A DNA stretch of 64,000 nt from Novosphingobium mangrovisedimenti (GCF_025153475.1 NZ_JANZXA010000016.1:1-64000), one strand, 5' to 3'; shown: positions 16,099 to 26,567, counted from the first letter of the stretch. The notes: generated by a model not told the origin, from the sequence alone. Translations and numbers: made by a program.

Positions 16099-16572
16099 TC
16101 AGAGCGCCTTGGCGGCCTCCAGCACGGCGGCGGCGTGACCCTTGACCTTCACCTTGTCCCAGACCTGCGCGATCTTGCCGTCGGGGCCGATCAGGTAGGT
16201 TGTGCGGACCATGCCCATGTAGGTGCGGCCGTAGTTCTTCTTCTCGGCCCAGATGCCGAGCGCATCGGACAAGCCATTCTCCTCGGCATCGCTGGCGAGC
16301 GGGGCCTTGAGGTCATGCTTGGCGATGAAGTTCTGGTGCTTCTTGGCCGAATCCTTGCTGACGCCGAGCAGTGCCACGCCAGCCGCGTCGAACTCGCCCT
16401 TGAGCGTCGAGAAATCGATGTTCTCGGTAGTGCAGCCGGGCGTGTTATCCTTGGGATAGAAGAACACGACGAGCTTCTTTCCGGCGAAATCCGATACCTT
16501 CACGCTGCCGCCCTCGGGGGTTTCCATGGCCATGTCGGGGAACGCGTCACCGACGCCGGGCTTGTCACTCAT
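16099..16572 (-). CDS. bcp: thioredoxin-dependent thiol peroxidase, Bcp-type peroxiredoxin
   Basis: A 157-aa peroxiredoxin that reduces hydroperoxides with thioredoxin. The peroxidatic Cys lies in the conserved FYPKDNTPGCTTE motif (about residues 38-50); the position five residues later, where many Bcp proteins have the resolving Cys, is Ile (NID), so this is likely a one-Cys form. The C-terminal part has RTTYLIGPDGKIAQVWDKVK, usual for the family. The ATG at 16572 overlaps the glnE stop by eight bases (ATGAGTGA), which explains the choice of start. It is co-transcribed with glnE upstream and the DUF455 gene downstream. Confidence 0.93.
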   Translation of the reverse strand: MSDKPGVGDAFPDMAMETPEGGSVKVSDFAGKKLVVFFYPKDNTPGCTTENIDFSTLKGEFDAAGVALLGVSKDSAKKHQNFIAKHDLKAPLASDAEENGLSDALGIWAEKKNYGRTYMGMVRTTYLIGPDGKIAQVWDKVKVKGHAAAVLEAAKAL

Positions 16573-19279
16573 CGTTTGTCTCCAGTGTTTCGCCGAAAGC
16601 TGCGCGCCAGGCGGCGGCGACATGCGCGCGCGCACCGGCCAGCCCGGCTTCGAGGCCTTCCCAGGTCCCATAGCCGCATGCACGCACGAGCGCCATGCAC
16701 GCCGCCGCGCAAGGGACCTTCGAATCGGGCGCGAGGAGGCGGGCCGCGACAAGGAAGCGGGTGAGCACGTCGTGCGCCTGCGCCAGTTCGGCAGGCAGCA
16801 AGCCGTCCTTCGCCAGCAGCCGGATCGCCTCGGCGAGGTCTGGGTCCAGCCCCTTGCCCTCGCGCAGCTGGACGAAGTGCACGATGAATTCGAGATCGAC
16901 GAGCCCGCCGCGCGACAGCTTGACGTCAAGCGGGCCCTTGGGCGGTTTGTGGGCCGCCATAGTGCCGCGCATCTCCAGCACGTCCGCCTGCAGCTTGGCG
17001 AGATCGCGCGGCGCCGTCAGCACCTTGGCGATGGTCTCGCTCAGAACCCCGCGCGCTTCGGGCGAGCCGTAGAGCGGCCGCGCGCGGCACAGCGCCATGT
17101 GCTCCCAGGTCCAGGCCTGCTCGCGCTGGTACCTCTCGAAGCTGTCAAGGCTGGCCGCCGCCGGCCCCTGCGCACCGGAAGGCCGCAGGCGCGTATCGAT
17201 CTCGTATAGCGCGCCTTCGGCGGTCGGCACCGAGAGCGCCGAGATCGTGCGCTGCGAGAGCCGGTTGTAGTAATGCGTCGCCCCCAGCGGCCGCCGCCCG
17301 TCGGACTCCGCATGGAAATCCCCGTCGAACAGGTAGACGAGGTCGAGGTCAGAGGCGTGAGTGAGCACTCCGCCGCCCATCCGGCCGAGCCCGAGCACAA
17401 GCATTTCGCTGTCGGGCACCCGGCCATGGGTGGCGCGGAATTCCTCCAGCGTCGCGTCGGTGAGCACCACCAGCGCGGCCTCGGCGACGCGGGCCAGCGC
17501 GCGGCCGATCGCGATCGGATCGTTGCTGCCCTCGATCAGCTGAACGCCGAGCATGAAGCGCAGCTCGCCCACCTTGCGGCGCACCGAATCGAGCTTGCGC
17601 TCGTAATCGTCGTCCGGCTCGAAGCGGGAGAACGCCGCGATCAGCTCGGGCACCTCCCCCGGCAGGTCGAACGCGCTCGAATCGATCAGCGGGTCGAGCA
17701 GGTCCGCGCGCCGCGCCAACGCATCGGCAAGCGGCGGGGCGAGGCTGAGAATGCGCGCCAGCAGCTCCAGCAGCCCGGGCCGCGCCTCGAGCAGGCGGAA
17801 CAGGTTGATGGCGCTGGGGAGATTGTTGAGCAGCTGTTCCCAGCGCGAAAGCGCACGTTCGGGCTCGGGCGCGGCAGCCAGCGCGGCCAGCAGATCACGG
17901 CGAATCGCCTCGAAAGCCGTGCGCGCCGCATCCGAGCGCAGCGCCCGCACGCGGCCGGACTGCCAGCCCTCGATCCGCTCCGCCAGCGCGGCGGGATCGG
18001 CAAAGCCCAGCCCTTCGAGGTCCTCGAGCAGCGAGGCCTGATCGGGCATGGCAACGGGAACGCTGTCGCCGCTCGGCGTGTTCGCCATGATCAGCGCGTC
18101 ATAGCGCGCGCCCACCGCCTCGGTGATCTCCGTCAGTTCGTCGAGCAGCGCCTGCCCGCCTGGCAATCCGTCGAGCCGGGCGACTTCGTCGAGCGCCTCG
18201 AACGTCTTGGGCAGGCTGTGGGTCTGCTGGTCCTGCATCATCTGCAGCCGGTGCTCGACCGTGCGCAGCCGGTCGTAGCTTTCGCCCAGCATCCGCGCTT
18301 CCTCGGCGGCGACCAGCCCGGCCTCGGCCAGCGCATCTAACGTGGCGCGGGTGCCGCGTAGGCGCAGCGCCGGGTTGCGGCCGCCGTGGATCAACTGGTG
18401 CGTCTGCGCGTAGAATTCGATCTCGCGAATGCCGCCGCGCCCCTTCTTGAGATCGAAGCCCAGCCCCACCGACGGCCCGCCGCGCGTATTGGCGCGAATC
18501 TGGGCGGTGAGCCGCCCGATCTCGGCAATCGCGCCGAAATCAAGGCTCTTGCGCCACACGAACGGCCGGATCGCCGCGAGGAACGCCTCGCCCGCCGCGA
18601 TGTCTCCGGCGCAGGCGCGCGCACGGATGAAGGCCGCGCGTTCCCAGGCGAGCGCGGAGGATTCGTAGTGGGTCAGCGCGGCATCGATCGAGATCGCCAG
18701 CGGGCTCACTTCCGATGCGGGCCGCAGGCGCAGGTCAACGCGGAACACATAGCCCTCGTCGGTCACGCGCGAGAGCGTTTCGACCACCACGCGCGCAACG
18801 CGCTGCGCGGCCTCTCCCGGCTCGTCGCGCTCGCGCCGGGGCAGCAGCTCCGGGTCGAACAGCAGAATCGGGTCGATGTCCGAACTGTAGTTGAGCTCGC
18901 GCGCGCCGTGCTTGCCGAGCGCCAGCGCGAGGAAACCGGCCGGCTCGCTGTCGGGCGCGCGGCGGCGGATGCCCTCGGCAATCGCGGCATCGAGCGCGCG
19001 GTCGGCAAAGGCGGACAACTCGCCCGTCACCTTGAGCAGCGGAAAGGCCCCGGCAAGGTCCCCGACCGCCAGCGCAAGTGCCATCGCCTGCCGCTCGCGC
19101 CGCAGCGCCACGCCGACGTCGGTCGCGCCCTGCCCCGCCGCGCGGGCATGGGCGAGCGCACCCTCGCCATCGCCCGAAGCGAGGATTTCGGTGAGATCGG
19201 GCAGGCGGTCGAGCACCGTCGCGAGGAAGGGCGCATGCGCGCGGGCGCGGTCGATCGCTCCGGTCCAGTCGGCAGTCAT
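16565..19279 (-). CDS. glnE: bifunctional glutamine-synthetase adenylyltransferase/deadenylase
   Basis: A 904-aa cytoplasmic enzyme that adds and removes AMP on glutamine synthetase in response to PII signals. Both nucleotidyltransferase halves are intact. The N-terminal deadenylase half has NYSSDIDPILLFD (about residues 130-142) and LRLRPASEVSP; the C-terminal adenylylase half has THASDLDLVYLFD and DTRLRPSGAQGP. A helical regulatory region lies between them. The ATG at 19279 is preceded by a purine-rich GGGATGGGG; the frame stays open for a further 200 bases upstream without a credible start. It heads the glnE-bcp-DUF455 unit and is divergent from the M28 peptidase. Confidence 0.95.
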   Translation of the reverse strand: MTADWTGAIDRARAHAPFLATVLDRLPDLTEILASGDGEGALAHARAAGQGATDVGVALRRERQAMALALAVGDLAGAFPLLKVTGELSAFADRALDAAIAEGIRRRAPDSEPAGFLALALGKHGARELNYSSDIDPILLFDPELLPRRERDEPGEAAQRVARVVVETLSRVTDEGYVFRVDLRLRPASEVSPLAISIDAALTHYESSALAWERAAFIRARACAGDIAAGEAFLAAIRPFVWRKSLDFGAIAEIGRLTAQIRANTRGGPSVGLGFDLKKGRGGIREIEFYAQTHQLIHGGRNPALRLRGTRATLDALAEAGLVAAEEARMLGESYDRLRTVEHRLQMMQDQQTHSLPKTFEALDEVARLDGLPGGQALLDELTEITEAVGARYDALIMANTPSGDSVPVAMPDQASLLEDLEGLGFADPAALAERIEGWQSGRVRALRSDAARTAFEAIRRDLLAALAAAPEPERALSRWEQLLNNLPSAINLFRLLEARPGLLELLARILSLAPPLADALARRADLLDPLIDSSAFDLPGEVPELIAAFSRFEPDDDYERKLDSVRRKVGELRFMLGVQLIEGSNDPIAIGRALARVAEAALVVLTDATLEEFRATHGRVPDSEMLVLGLGRMGGGVLTHASDLDLVYLFDGDFHAESDGRRPLGATHYYNRLSQRTISALSVPTAEGALYEIDTRLRPSGAQGPAAASLDSFERYQREQAWTWEHMALCRARPLYGSPEARGVLSETIAKVLTAPRDLAKLQADVLEMRGTMAAHKPPKGPLDVKLSRGGLVDLEFIVHFVQLREGKGLDPDLAEAIRLLAKDGLLPAELAQAHDVLTRFLVAARLLAPDSKVPCAAACMALVRACGYGTWEGLEAGLAGARAHVAAAWRAAFGETLETNDE

Positions 19280-19389
19280 GCCCCATCCCTGCCCGCTGTG
19301 CCGCGCAAGGGCAAGTGGCCCTGCTTGTGCATCGCGGCGCCGTCTGGCACCTCTCCGCCTCCCCCCAAGGCAATCAAGAGGTCGCAGCC

Positions 19390-21098
<1,709 letters not shown>

Positions 21099-21102
<4 letters not shown>

Positions 21103-22082
21103 CCTATACCCTGCCGCCCGAATGGCACGCGCAGGACTGGATCTGGATCGGCTTCCCGCATGACCCGGTCGAATGGCCGGGCTTCCTGGAAGCCGCCCAG
21201 GTGCAGATGGCGCAATTTGCCAGCGCGGTTGCCGAGACCGGCCAGGACGTGCGCCTGATCGTGCGCGACGAGGCGAACCGGGCGCGGGCGGCATCGCTTG
21301 TCTCGGAAAAGGTCACGCTGGAAGTGCGCCGCTACGGCGACGTCTGGCTGCGCGACACCGGCCCGCTCGTCGTCATGGACGAGGCGGGCCGGCGCAAGGC
21401 CATGCGCTTCGGCTTCAACGGCTGGGGCGGCAAGTACCTGATGGACGGCGATCAGGAGATCGGCGCGAAACTGGCCGAAAGCGCCGACCTCGCGGTGGAA
21501 ACGGCGGACTGGATTCTCGAAGGCGGCGCGCTCGACGGCGACGGCACCGGCCTCGTCGTCACCACCGAGCAGTGCCTGCTCAACCCCAACCGCAACCCGC
21601 ACCTCACCCGCGCCGACCTCGAAATGCGCCTCCAGCGCGATCTCGGCTACACCCGCGTGCTGTGGCTGGGCGAGGGCCTCATCAACGACCACACCGACGG
21701 CCACGTCGACAACCTCGCCCGCTTCGTCGCCCCCAATGTGCTCGCCCTGCCCACCGCCACCGGCGCGGACGATCCCAACGCCGCGATCTACGCCGACGCG
21801 AAAGCGCGCGCCGAGGCCATGGGCGTAACCGTACGCGAAGTCCCCTCCCCCGGCCGGGTGGAGACCGATGGTCGGATCGAACCGGCGAGCTACATGAACT
21901 TCGCGATCACCTCGAAACTGGTGGTGGTCCCCATCTACGGCACCCGCCACGACCAGGACGGCGTCGCCGCCATCGCCGAGCTGTTCCCGGACCGCAAGAC
22001 GGTGGGCGTGATGGCCGATGCCGTGCTGGCCGGCGGCGGCTCGTTCCATTGTTCGAGCCAGCAGATGCCCTCGCGAGGGTGA
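21099..22082 (+). CDS. aguA: agmatine deiminase family protein
   Basis: A 327-aa enzyme of the guanidine-modifying superfamily that converts agmatine to N-carbamoylputrescine and ammonia. Catalytic residues are visible: WLRDTGP (Asp), the acidic EGGALDGDGTG, the His in NDHTDGHVDNLARF, and the nucleophilic Cys near the C-terminus in GGGSFHCSSQQMP. The start is GTG at 21099, overlapping the stop of the M28 peptidase by four bases. No N-carbamoylputrescine amidohydrolase follows, as it does in many genomes; instead the AT-rich restriction-modification island begins right after the stop. Peptidyl-arginine deiminase annotation is the alternative name for the same family. Confidence 0.88.
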
Positions 22083-22128
22083 GGGAGAGCGCATAGCGTC
22101 GTTCCCCAAATCACAACGAATTTTCTAC

Positions 22129-22154
22129 AAAAAGATCTTTTCAAAGATCTTTTT
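22129..22154. promoter_or_regulatory. AT-rich inverted repeat holding two AGATCT sites upstream of the methyltransferase
   Basis: Arms 22129-22140 and 22143-22154 are exact reverse complements around a two-base spacer. Each contains AGATCT (22133-22138 and 22145-22150), the BglII hexamer. The element ends 19 bases before the methyltransferase ATG. It may be an operator, a methylation-sensitive switch, or a weak terminator for the upstream gene because it ends in TTTTT. Confidence 0.55.
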
Positions 22155-22173
22155 TAGCTCTAGCGTGATCACC

Positions 22174-23016
22174 ATGAACGTCCAGCAGATCGAACCGCTC
22201 CGCCCTGAATTGGAACCCGCACCTCTACCTCAAGTGGTTGGTGGCTTCTCTACTGTACTAGCTGATCCGCCTTGGCGATTTTCAAACCGTACGGGAAAGG
22301 TCGCCCCAGAGCATCGACGGCTTGACCGTTATTCAACCATGTCGCTCGAAGCGATCAAGGAACTCCCTCTCAAGGACGTGACAGCCAAGAATGCGCACCT
22401 CTACCTGTGGGTACCCAACGCCCTCTTGCCCGATGGGCTCGACGTCATGTCTGCTTGGGGCTTCCGTTACGTCTCGAACATCATCTGGGCCAAGCGCCGC
22501 AAGGATGGCGGACCGGACGGCCGGGGCGTGGGCTTCTACTTTCGGAACGTGACCGAAATCCTCCTCTTTGGCGTCAAAGGATCGATGCGGACGCTCTCGC
22601 CTGGACGCTCACAGGTTAACATGATTGAGACGAGGAAGCGGGAGCATTCACGAAAGCCAGATGAGCAGTATGGCCTGATCGAGAGCTGCTCTCCCGGGCC
22701 GTACCTCGAACTGTTCGCGCGTCATCCCCGGTCGAAGTGGACGCTATGGGGTGATGAATCTGCGGACGATCACGAACCGCGCGGGAAGGCCCATAAAGGT
22801 TACTCGGGCGGTGAAATCCTGCCACCGCTGCGCGCGAATGAACATCTCCAACCCGACGTGGCCGTGGCTCTCGGTGCTGAATTGAAAAGCCGGTATGAGG
22901 CCGGAAGCAGTGTGCGCGAAATCTCAGACGAAACTGGGTACTCGATTCAGCGCGTGCGTTCATTGCTAGCCGGGGCCGACACCTCGATGCGCCCGAGGGG
23001 GCGGAGAGGAAGTTGA
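22174..23016 (+). CDS. MT-A70 family adenine-N6 DNA methyltransferase with C-terminal helix-turn-helix
   Basis: A 280-aa protein. The N-terminal three-quarters are an MT-A70 methyltransferase: the catalytic DPPW is at residues 31-34 (VLADPPWRF), followed by LYLWVPNALLPDGL, FRYVSNIIWAKRR and the target-side EILLFGVKGS. Residues from about 228 (AVALGAELKSRYEAGSSVRE, then ISDETGYSIQRVRSLLAG) look like a helix-turn-helix of the resolvase/Lsr2 type. It should methylate adenine in the site cut by the neighbouring BglII-like nuclease, protecting host DNA. The ATG at 22174 is chosen; a GTG three codons upstream is possible. It converges with the nuclease gene, with one base between the stops. Base composition is lower in GC than the flanking core genes. 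Confidence 0.85.
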   Translation: MNVQQIEPLRPELEPAPLPQVVGGFSTVLADPPWRFSNRTGKVAPEHRRLDRYSTMSLEAIKELPLKDVTAKNAHLYLWVPNALLPDGLDVMSAWGFRYVSNIIWAKRRKDGGPDGRGVGFYFRNVTEILLFGVKGSMRTLSPGRSQVNMIETRKREHSRKPDEQYGLIESCSPGPYLELFARHPRSKWTLWGDESADDHEPRGKAHKGYSGGEILPPLRANEHLQPDVAVALGAELKSRYEAGSSVREISDETGYSIQRVRSLLAGADTSMRPRGRRGS

Positions 23017-23017
23017 T

Positions 23018-23719
23018 CTAGCTGTACAACTCGCCATTCCAGGTGCTCTCGTTGGCCGCCACAATCAGGACCGGACAAGACCCCATCACGCCCCGGCGCA
23101 TACGCATTTGGGCTTTGTCGAAGGCAGTCACTGTCGAGGTCGTCAGGTCAATCGGCAATTTTGCGACGCGCTCCTCTTCCGGAAGCGTCTCCTGATAGTC
23201 GCCCCATATCCGCCTGGCCAAGGCGAGCAACGCCAGCCGGTCCTTTGTGATGATAACGCCAGCTGAGATGATGCCAGCATCGAACCAAGAGCGGTAGGAC
23301 GCCAGATCGCGGTCGAGATTGCCGTCCTTCGCATTCCACTCCACGTCCAGCACGATGCGGTTCTTGAAGTTGTCAACGAGGTAGCCCTCCTGCCTGATTA
23401 CAGGCAGCTCGCCCACTTGATTGCCGTCCTTGTCAAGGAGAAGGCCGCGCGTCTCAAGGTCAAGTCGAGTCTCCCGCCAACCGCGTTTCCCAAACTCATC
23501 GTCGATCTGTTCCGCAATGTCGCCCCGGTTCCCTCCAGCCTTCAACCAGTACTTCGGATCAAGCCGGTAGGTCTCGAGCACCTCGACAATGTCTGTCCAT
23601 TCGTTCGGGCAGACAGCCTTCATCACCGCTGCGGCCGAATTGCTTTCCATGTAGGCCCAGTGGTCCCGAGCAAGTGCGGGAAGAATGGTTGGGTCATCGT
23701 AGCTGAATGTCTCGTACAT
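23018..23719 (-). CDS. BglII/BstYI family type II restriction endonuclease
   Basis: A 233-aa nuclease of the BglII-type PD-(E/Q)xK superfamily. The active-site region reads LVDNFKNRIVLDVEWNAKDG (about residues 114-133), with the acidic residues D and E and the following Lys in the positions expected for the family, then NLDRDLASYRSWFDAG and a core strand GVIITK. The N-terminal 100 residues are helical, as in other members. It would cut a palindromic GATC-centred hexamer such as AGATCT or RGATCY; the exact site is inferred. The gene converges with the adenine methyltransferase, together a compact type II restriction-modification unit. It is AT-richer than its surroundings, so acquisition by transfer is likely. 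Confidence 0.8.
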   Translation of the reverse strand: MYETFSYDDPTILPALARDHWAYMESNSAAAVMKAVCPNEWTDIVEVLETYRLDPKYWLKAGGNRGDIAEQIDDEFGKRGWRETRLDLETRGLLLDKDGNQVGELPVIRQEGYLVDNFKNRIVLDVEWNAKDGNLDRDLASYRSWFDAGIISAGVIITKDRLALLALARRIWGDYQETLPEEERVAKLPIDLTTSTVTAFDKAQMRMRRGVMGSCPVLIVAANESTWNGELYS

Positions 23720-23911
23720 TATTCAACCATGATGACATTTCCACCAACTATCAATGCTTCGGCTACTTTGTGCTGCACTCAGGCATACACAACGTAGGGA
23801 CTCACCAGCCGACTGAATGCCCTATATGGAGTGCGAAGCCGACATTCGGACTTCATTCGGCTTCCTCCGCCTTAACCCTTTCGCAACCCCCTCGGACGCA
23901 TCCTTACGGCC

Positions 23912-24040
23912 ATGGCCAAAGTCATCGCCCTTGCCAGTCACAGCACAGCGCGCTTGCAGCACCTTGACCTGCTGCGCTCGCTCGTCGTTGCCGGTTGCGC
24001 CATGGCGCTGATCCTCGCGAAGGCGCCGCTGCCGTTCTGA
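23912..24040 (+). CDS. possible 42-aa membrane peptide
   Basis: A short frame with an ATG at 23912 encodes a 42-aa peptide with a polar start (AKVIALASHSTARLQHLD) and a hydrophobic second half (LLRSLVVAGCAMALILAKAP) able to span a membrane once. GC-rich third positions fit a real coding sequence of this genome, in contrast with the AT-rich sequence just upstream. No ribosome-binding site is convincing. It is not recognised and may be a chance frame. Confidence 0.35.
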   Translation: MAKVIALASHSTARLQHLDLLRSLVVAGCAMALILAKAPLPF

Positions 24041-24265
24041 GCGGCCGGGCAAAGCCCCGCCATTTTCCTACATAGGCCGAACCTGTCACACTGCGTGCGG
24101 CATCCGATTGCCTGCGCTCCTTGAACAGTCCGGTTTCCCCTTTCTGGCGGCATGAAGTTCTTCACGCTTCAAGCCGCTGTAAAACCGCAGTTTCCCTGAA
24201 ACTTGCACAGCGCCGATGCGGACGAACTTCGTGAAGTTCCCGTGCTGGCGCGATGCAAAGGAAAA

Positions 24266-24294
24266 CGCCGCGCGAAGGTTTCCCCCGCGCGGCG
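24266..24294 (-). terminator. terminator of the amidohydrolase gene
   Basis: Arms CGCCGCGCG (24266-24274) and CGCGCGGCG (24286-24294) pair exactly around an 11-base loop. On the minus strand the stem is followed by TTTTCCTTT. It lies 36 bases after the amidohydrolase stop. The remaining sequence between 24041 and 24265 shows no gene. Confidence 0.72.
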
Positions 24295-24329
24295 CTCCCT
24301 GAACCCGGCAAAAGCCGTGTCGTGCCCTA

Positions 24330-25658
24330 TCAGGCCATTTCGCGTTCCTTGGCCCGCTTTTCGGCGTGGGCCTTGAACATCTCCATGACGTCGCCCGAGG
24401 TGACCGGGCGCGTCTCGTTGGTCGGGACCGCGCCGCCCGAGGACTTGGGCGCGGTGTCGACGCCCTTGGCCGCGGCCTTGGCGTGGAGCGCGCCGACGTT
24501 GATGTCCTCGCGCTTGTAGTTCTCGAACAGCGCGTCATGCTTGAGCCACTTGATCGCGTTCTTGTGGGTGATCATGTCGATGTACTCGTCCGACAGATCC
24601 TTCACCTGCTCCCACAGCAGTTCCGCGGCATCGGGCCACAGCGCGTCGGAGTGCGGGTAGTCGACTTCGTAGGTGACGTTTTCGACGCCCACTTCGTCGA
24701 GGTTCTTCAGGCCATAGGGATCCCACAGGAAGCAGTGGCAGAAATGGCGCTTCATCAGTTCGCTGGGCTTGATGTCCTGGAAGCGCGAGCGGGTCCAGGC
24801 CTTGTGGCGCCAGTTCGAGAAGTCCGCGCGTTCCATCAGGTAGGGCACCCAGCCGATCGAGCCTTCGGAGACGATAATGCGCATGTTCGGGTACTGGTGG
24901 AGTTCTTCGAGCTGCAGCCAGTCGGCCACGCCCTGCGCCACCGACATCGGCATCGTCGAGATCCACGCCTCGATCGGCGTTTCCATCGAGGCATGCGGCG
25001 CCGGGTTGCCCGAACCGATGTGGCAGGCGATCGTCATGTCGTTGTCGGTGATCGCCTTGAATACCGGGTCCCAGTAGTCGTTGTGGATCGACGGCAGGCC
25101 CTGAACGGTCGGGTTCTCGTTCATCGAGACGACGTTGAAGCCCTTCCTGGCGAGACGGTTCACCTCGTCCACGGTGGCCTGCTGGTCCCATGTCGGCAGG
25201 ATGCCGATCGGGATGAAGCGGCCCGGATAGGCCATGCACCATTCGTCGTAGTGCCAGTCGTTGTAGGCCTGCATGTGGCGCAGCGCGAGCTTCTTGTCGG
25301 GCGCCTTGTGGAAGGTCTGGCCGTCGAAGCCGATCGAGTTGCCGAAGCACATCGAGGCGGCAACGCCGTTCACGTCCATGTCGTCGATGCGGGCATGGAC
25401 GTCGTAGCAGCCGTCGCGAAGCTGATCGAGCGAGGTCGGCTCCATGCCGTATTCCTCGAATGGGCGGCCAACGACGGCGTTCAGGCCGACCGACGGGCGG
25501 ATATACCCCTGGTATTCCCAGTAGTTCTTGCCATCGCCATCGACCTTGAGCTTGGGCGCGGACGCGAGAAGGTCTCCCGAAAGCTGGTTGTCGAACAGCG
25601 TGGGGGGCTCGCAGATGTGATCGTCGGTGCTGATCACCACCATGTCGTCTTTTTGCAT
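24330..25658 (-). CDS. amidohydrolase family protein (Amidohydro_2 type)
   Basis: A 442-aa TIM-barrel metal-dependent hydrolase or decarboxylase. Candidate metal ligands are in STDDHICEPP near the N-terminus, DMTIACHIGSGNP in the middle, and YEVDYPHSDALWP toward the end; the order matches Amidohydro_2 proteins. Relatives act on aromatic acids or hydrolyse C-C bonds in catabolic routes; the substrate here is not known. The start at 25658 is chosen because GGGAG lies six bases upstream and the metal motif follows at once; a frame to 25742 adds 28 basic residues without support. The last 60 residues are charged and helical. The gene stands alone with its own terminator. Confidence 0.84.
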   Translation of the reverse strand: MQKDDMVVISTDDHICEPPTLFDNQLSGDLLASAPKLKVDGDGKNYWEYQGYIRPSVGLNAVVGRPFEEYGMEPTSLDQLRDGCYDVHARIDDMDVNGVAASMCFGNSIGFDGQTFHKAPDKKLALRHMQAYNDWHYDEWCMAYPGRFIPIGILPTWDQQATVDEVNRLARKGFNVVSMNENPTVQGLPSIHNDYWDPVFKAITDNDMTIACHIGSGNPAPHASMETPIEAWISTMPMSVAQGVADWLQLEELHQYPNMRIIVSEGSIGWVPYLMERADFSNWRHKAWTRSRFQDIKPSELMKRHFCHCFLWDPYGLKNLDEVGVENVTYEVDYPHSDALWPDAAELLWEQVKDLSDEYIDMITHKNAIKWLKHDALFENYKREDINVGALHAKAAAKGVDTAPKSSGGAVPTNETRPVTSGDVMEMFKAHAEKRAKEREMA

Positions 25659-25850
25659 TTCCAACTCCCTCGTATCCAGATGAGCGCGGGTGATTCCCGC
25701 CATCGTGTGGCTCCATCTTCGCCGAGAGCGGTCTGCTGCCATTGACTCGCATCAATCGTTTCAAGTGATCGTATACGACCGCCACGGCGAAGGCCGTGCG
25801 AGAGGGAGATTCAGGATGTTTGGACGTGAGGCAGGCGGCCGCCCGCGGCG

Positions 25851-26567
25851 CTACTTGCGGCGGTAGCGGAAGTACCAGACTTCGTGGCCGTATACCGTGC
25901 GCGCCTTGGTCTCGTAGCGGGTTTCGGGCCAGCCACCGGGGCGGTTCTGGAAGTCGGCGGGCTTTTCGCATAGCCACTCGAACTGGTGGGTATGGCGCTG
26001 CATCACCATCAGCGCGTGACGCACGTAGACCGGGTGGTCGGTGCCGAACCGGAATTCACCGCCGGGCTTGAGCTTGGCTGCGAACATGTCGACCGGGCCG
26101 TCGTTCATCATCCGCCGCTTGGCGTGACGGGCCTTGGGCCAGGGATCGGGATGGAGGAGGTAGAGGAACGAAAGCGCGCCGTCGGGAATCCGCGCCAGCA
26201 CTTCCAGCGCATCGCCGTGGTGGATGCGCACATTGCCGATCGGCGGGTGCTGGCCGTTGTCGCCGCTGACATGGACCAGCGCCTGGGCGACACCGTTGAT
26301 GAAGGGTTCGGCGCCGATGAAGCCGTGGTCGGGCAGCATGTCGGCGCGCTGCGCCATGTGCTCGCCGCCGCCGAAGCCGATCTCGAAATGTAGCGCACAG
26401 GGCCGGCCGAACAGGCGCTCGGCGGTAACCGCGCCTTCCTCGGGGACGGCGATCCTGGGCAACAGGTTGTCGACCAGCGCCTGCTGCCCCGCACGCAGGG
26501 GCTTGCCCTTGGCGCGGCCATAGAGGCGGTTGAGAGTCGTCGGATCGCCGGATTTGTGTGCCGTCAT
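25851..26567 (-). CDS. trmB: tRNA (guanosine(46)-N7)-methyltransferase
   Basis: A 238-aa SAM-dependent enzyme that forms m7G46 in the variable loop of tRNAs. Motif I is seen as FEIGFGGGEHMAQRA (about residues 66-80), the acidic SAM contact in GAEPF, and the substrate motif in LLHPDPWPKARHAKRR (about 138-153). The C-terminal ETKARTVYGHEVWYF is usual for the family. The ATG at 26567 is preferred; an in-frame GTG at 26579 is possible, and neither has a good ribosome-binding site. It is divergent from the lrgA-like gene, which starts 163 bases away. Confidence 0.93.
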   Translation of the reverse strand: MTAHKSGDPTTLNRLYGRAKGKPLRAGQQALVDNLLPRIAVPEEGAVTAERLFGRPCALHFEIGFGGGEHMAQRADMLPDHGFIGAEPFINGVAQALVHVSGDNGQHPPIGNVRIHHGDALEVLARIPDGALSFLYLLHPDPWPKARHAKRRMMNDGPVDMFAAKLKPGGEFRFGTDHPVYVRHALMVMQRHTHQFEWLCEKPADFQNRPGGWPETRYETKARTVYGHEVWYFRYRRK

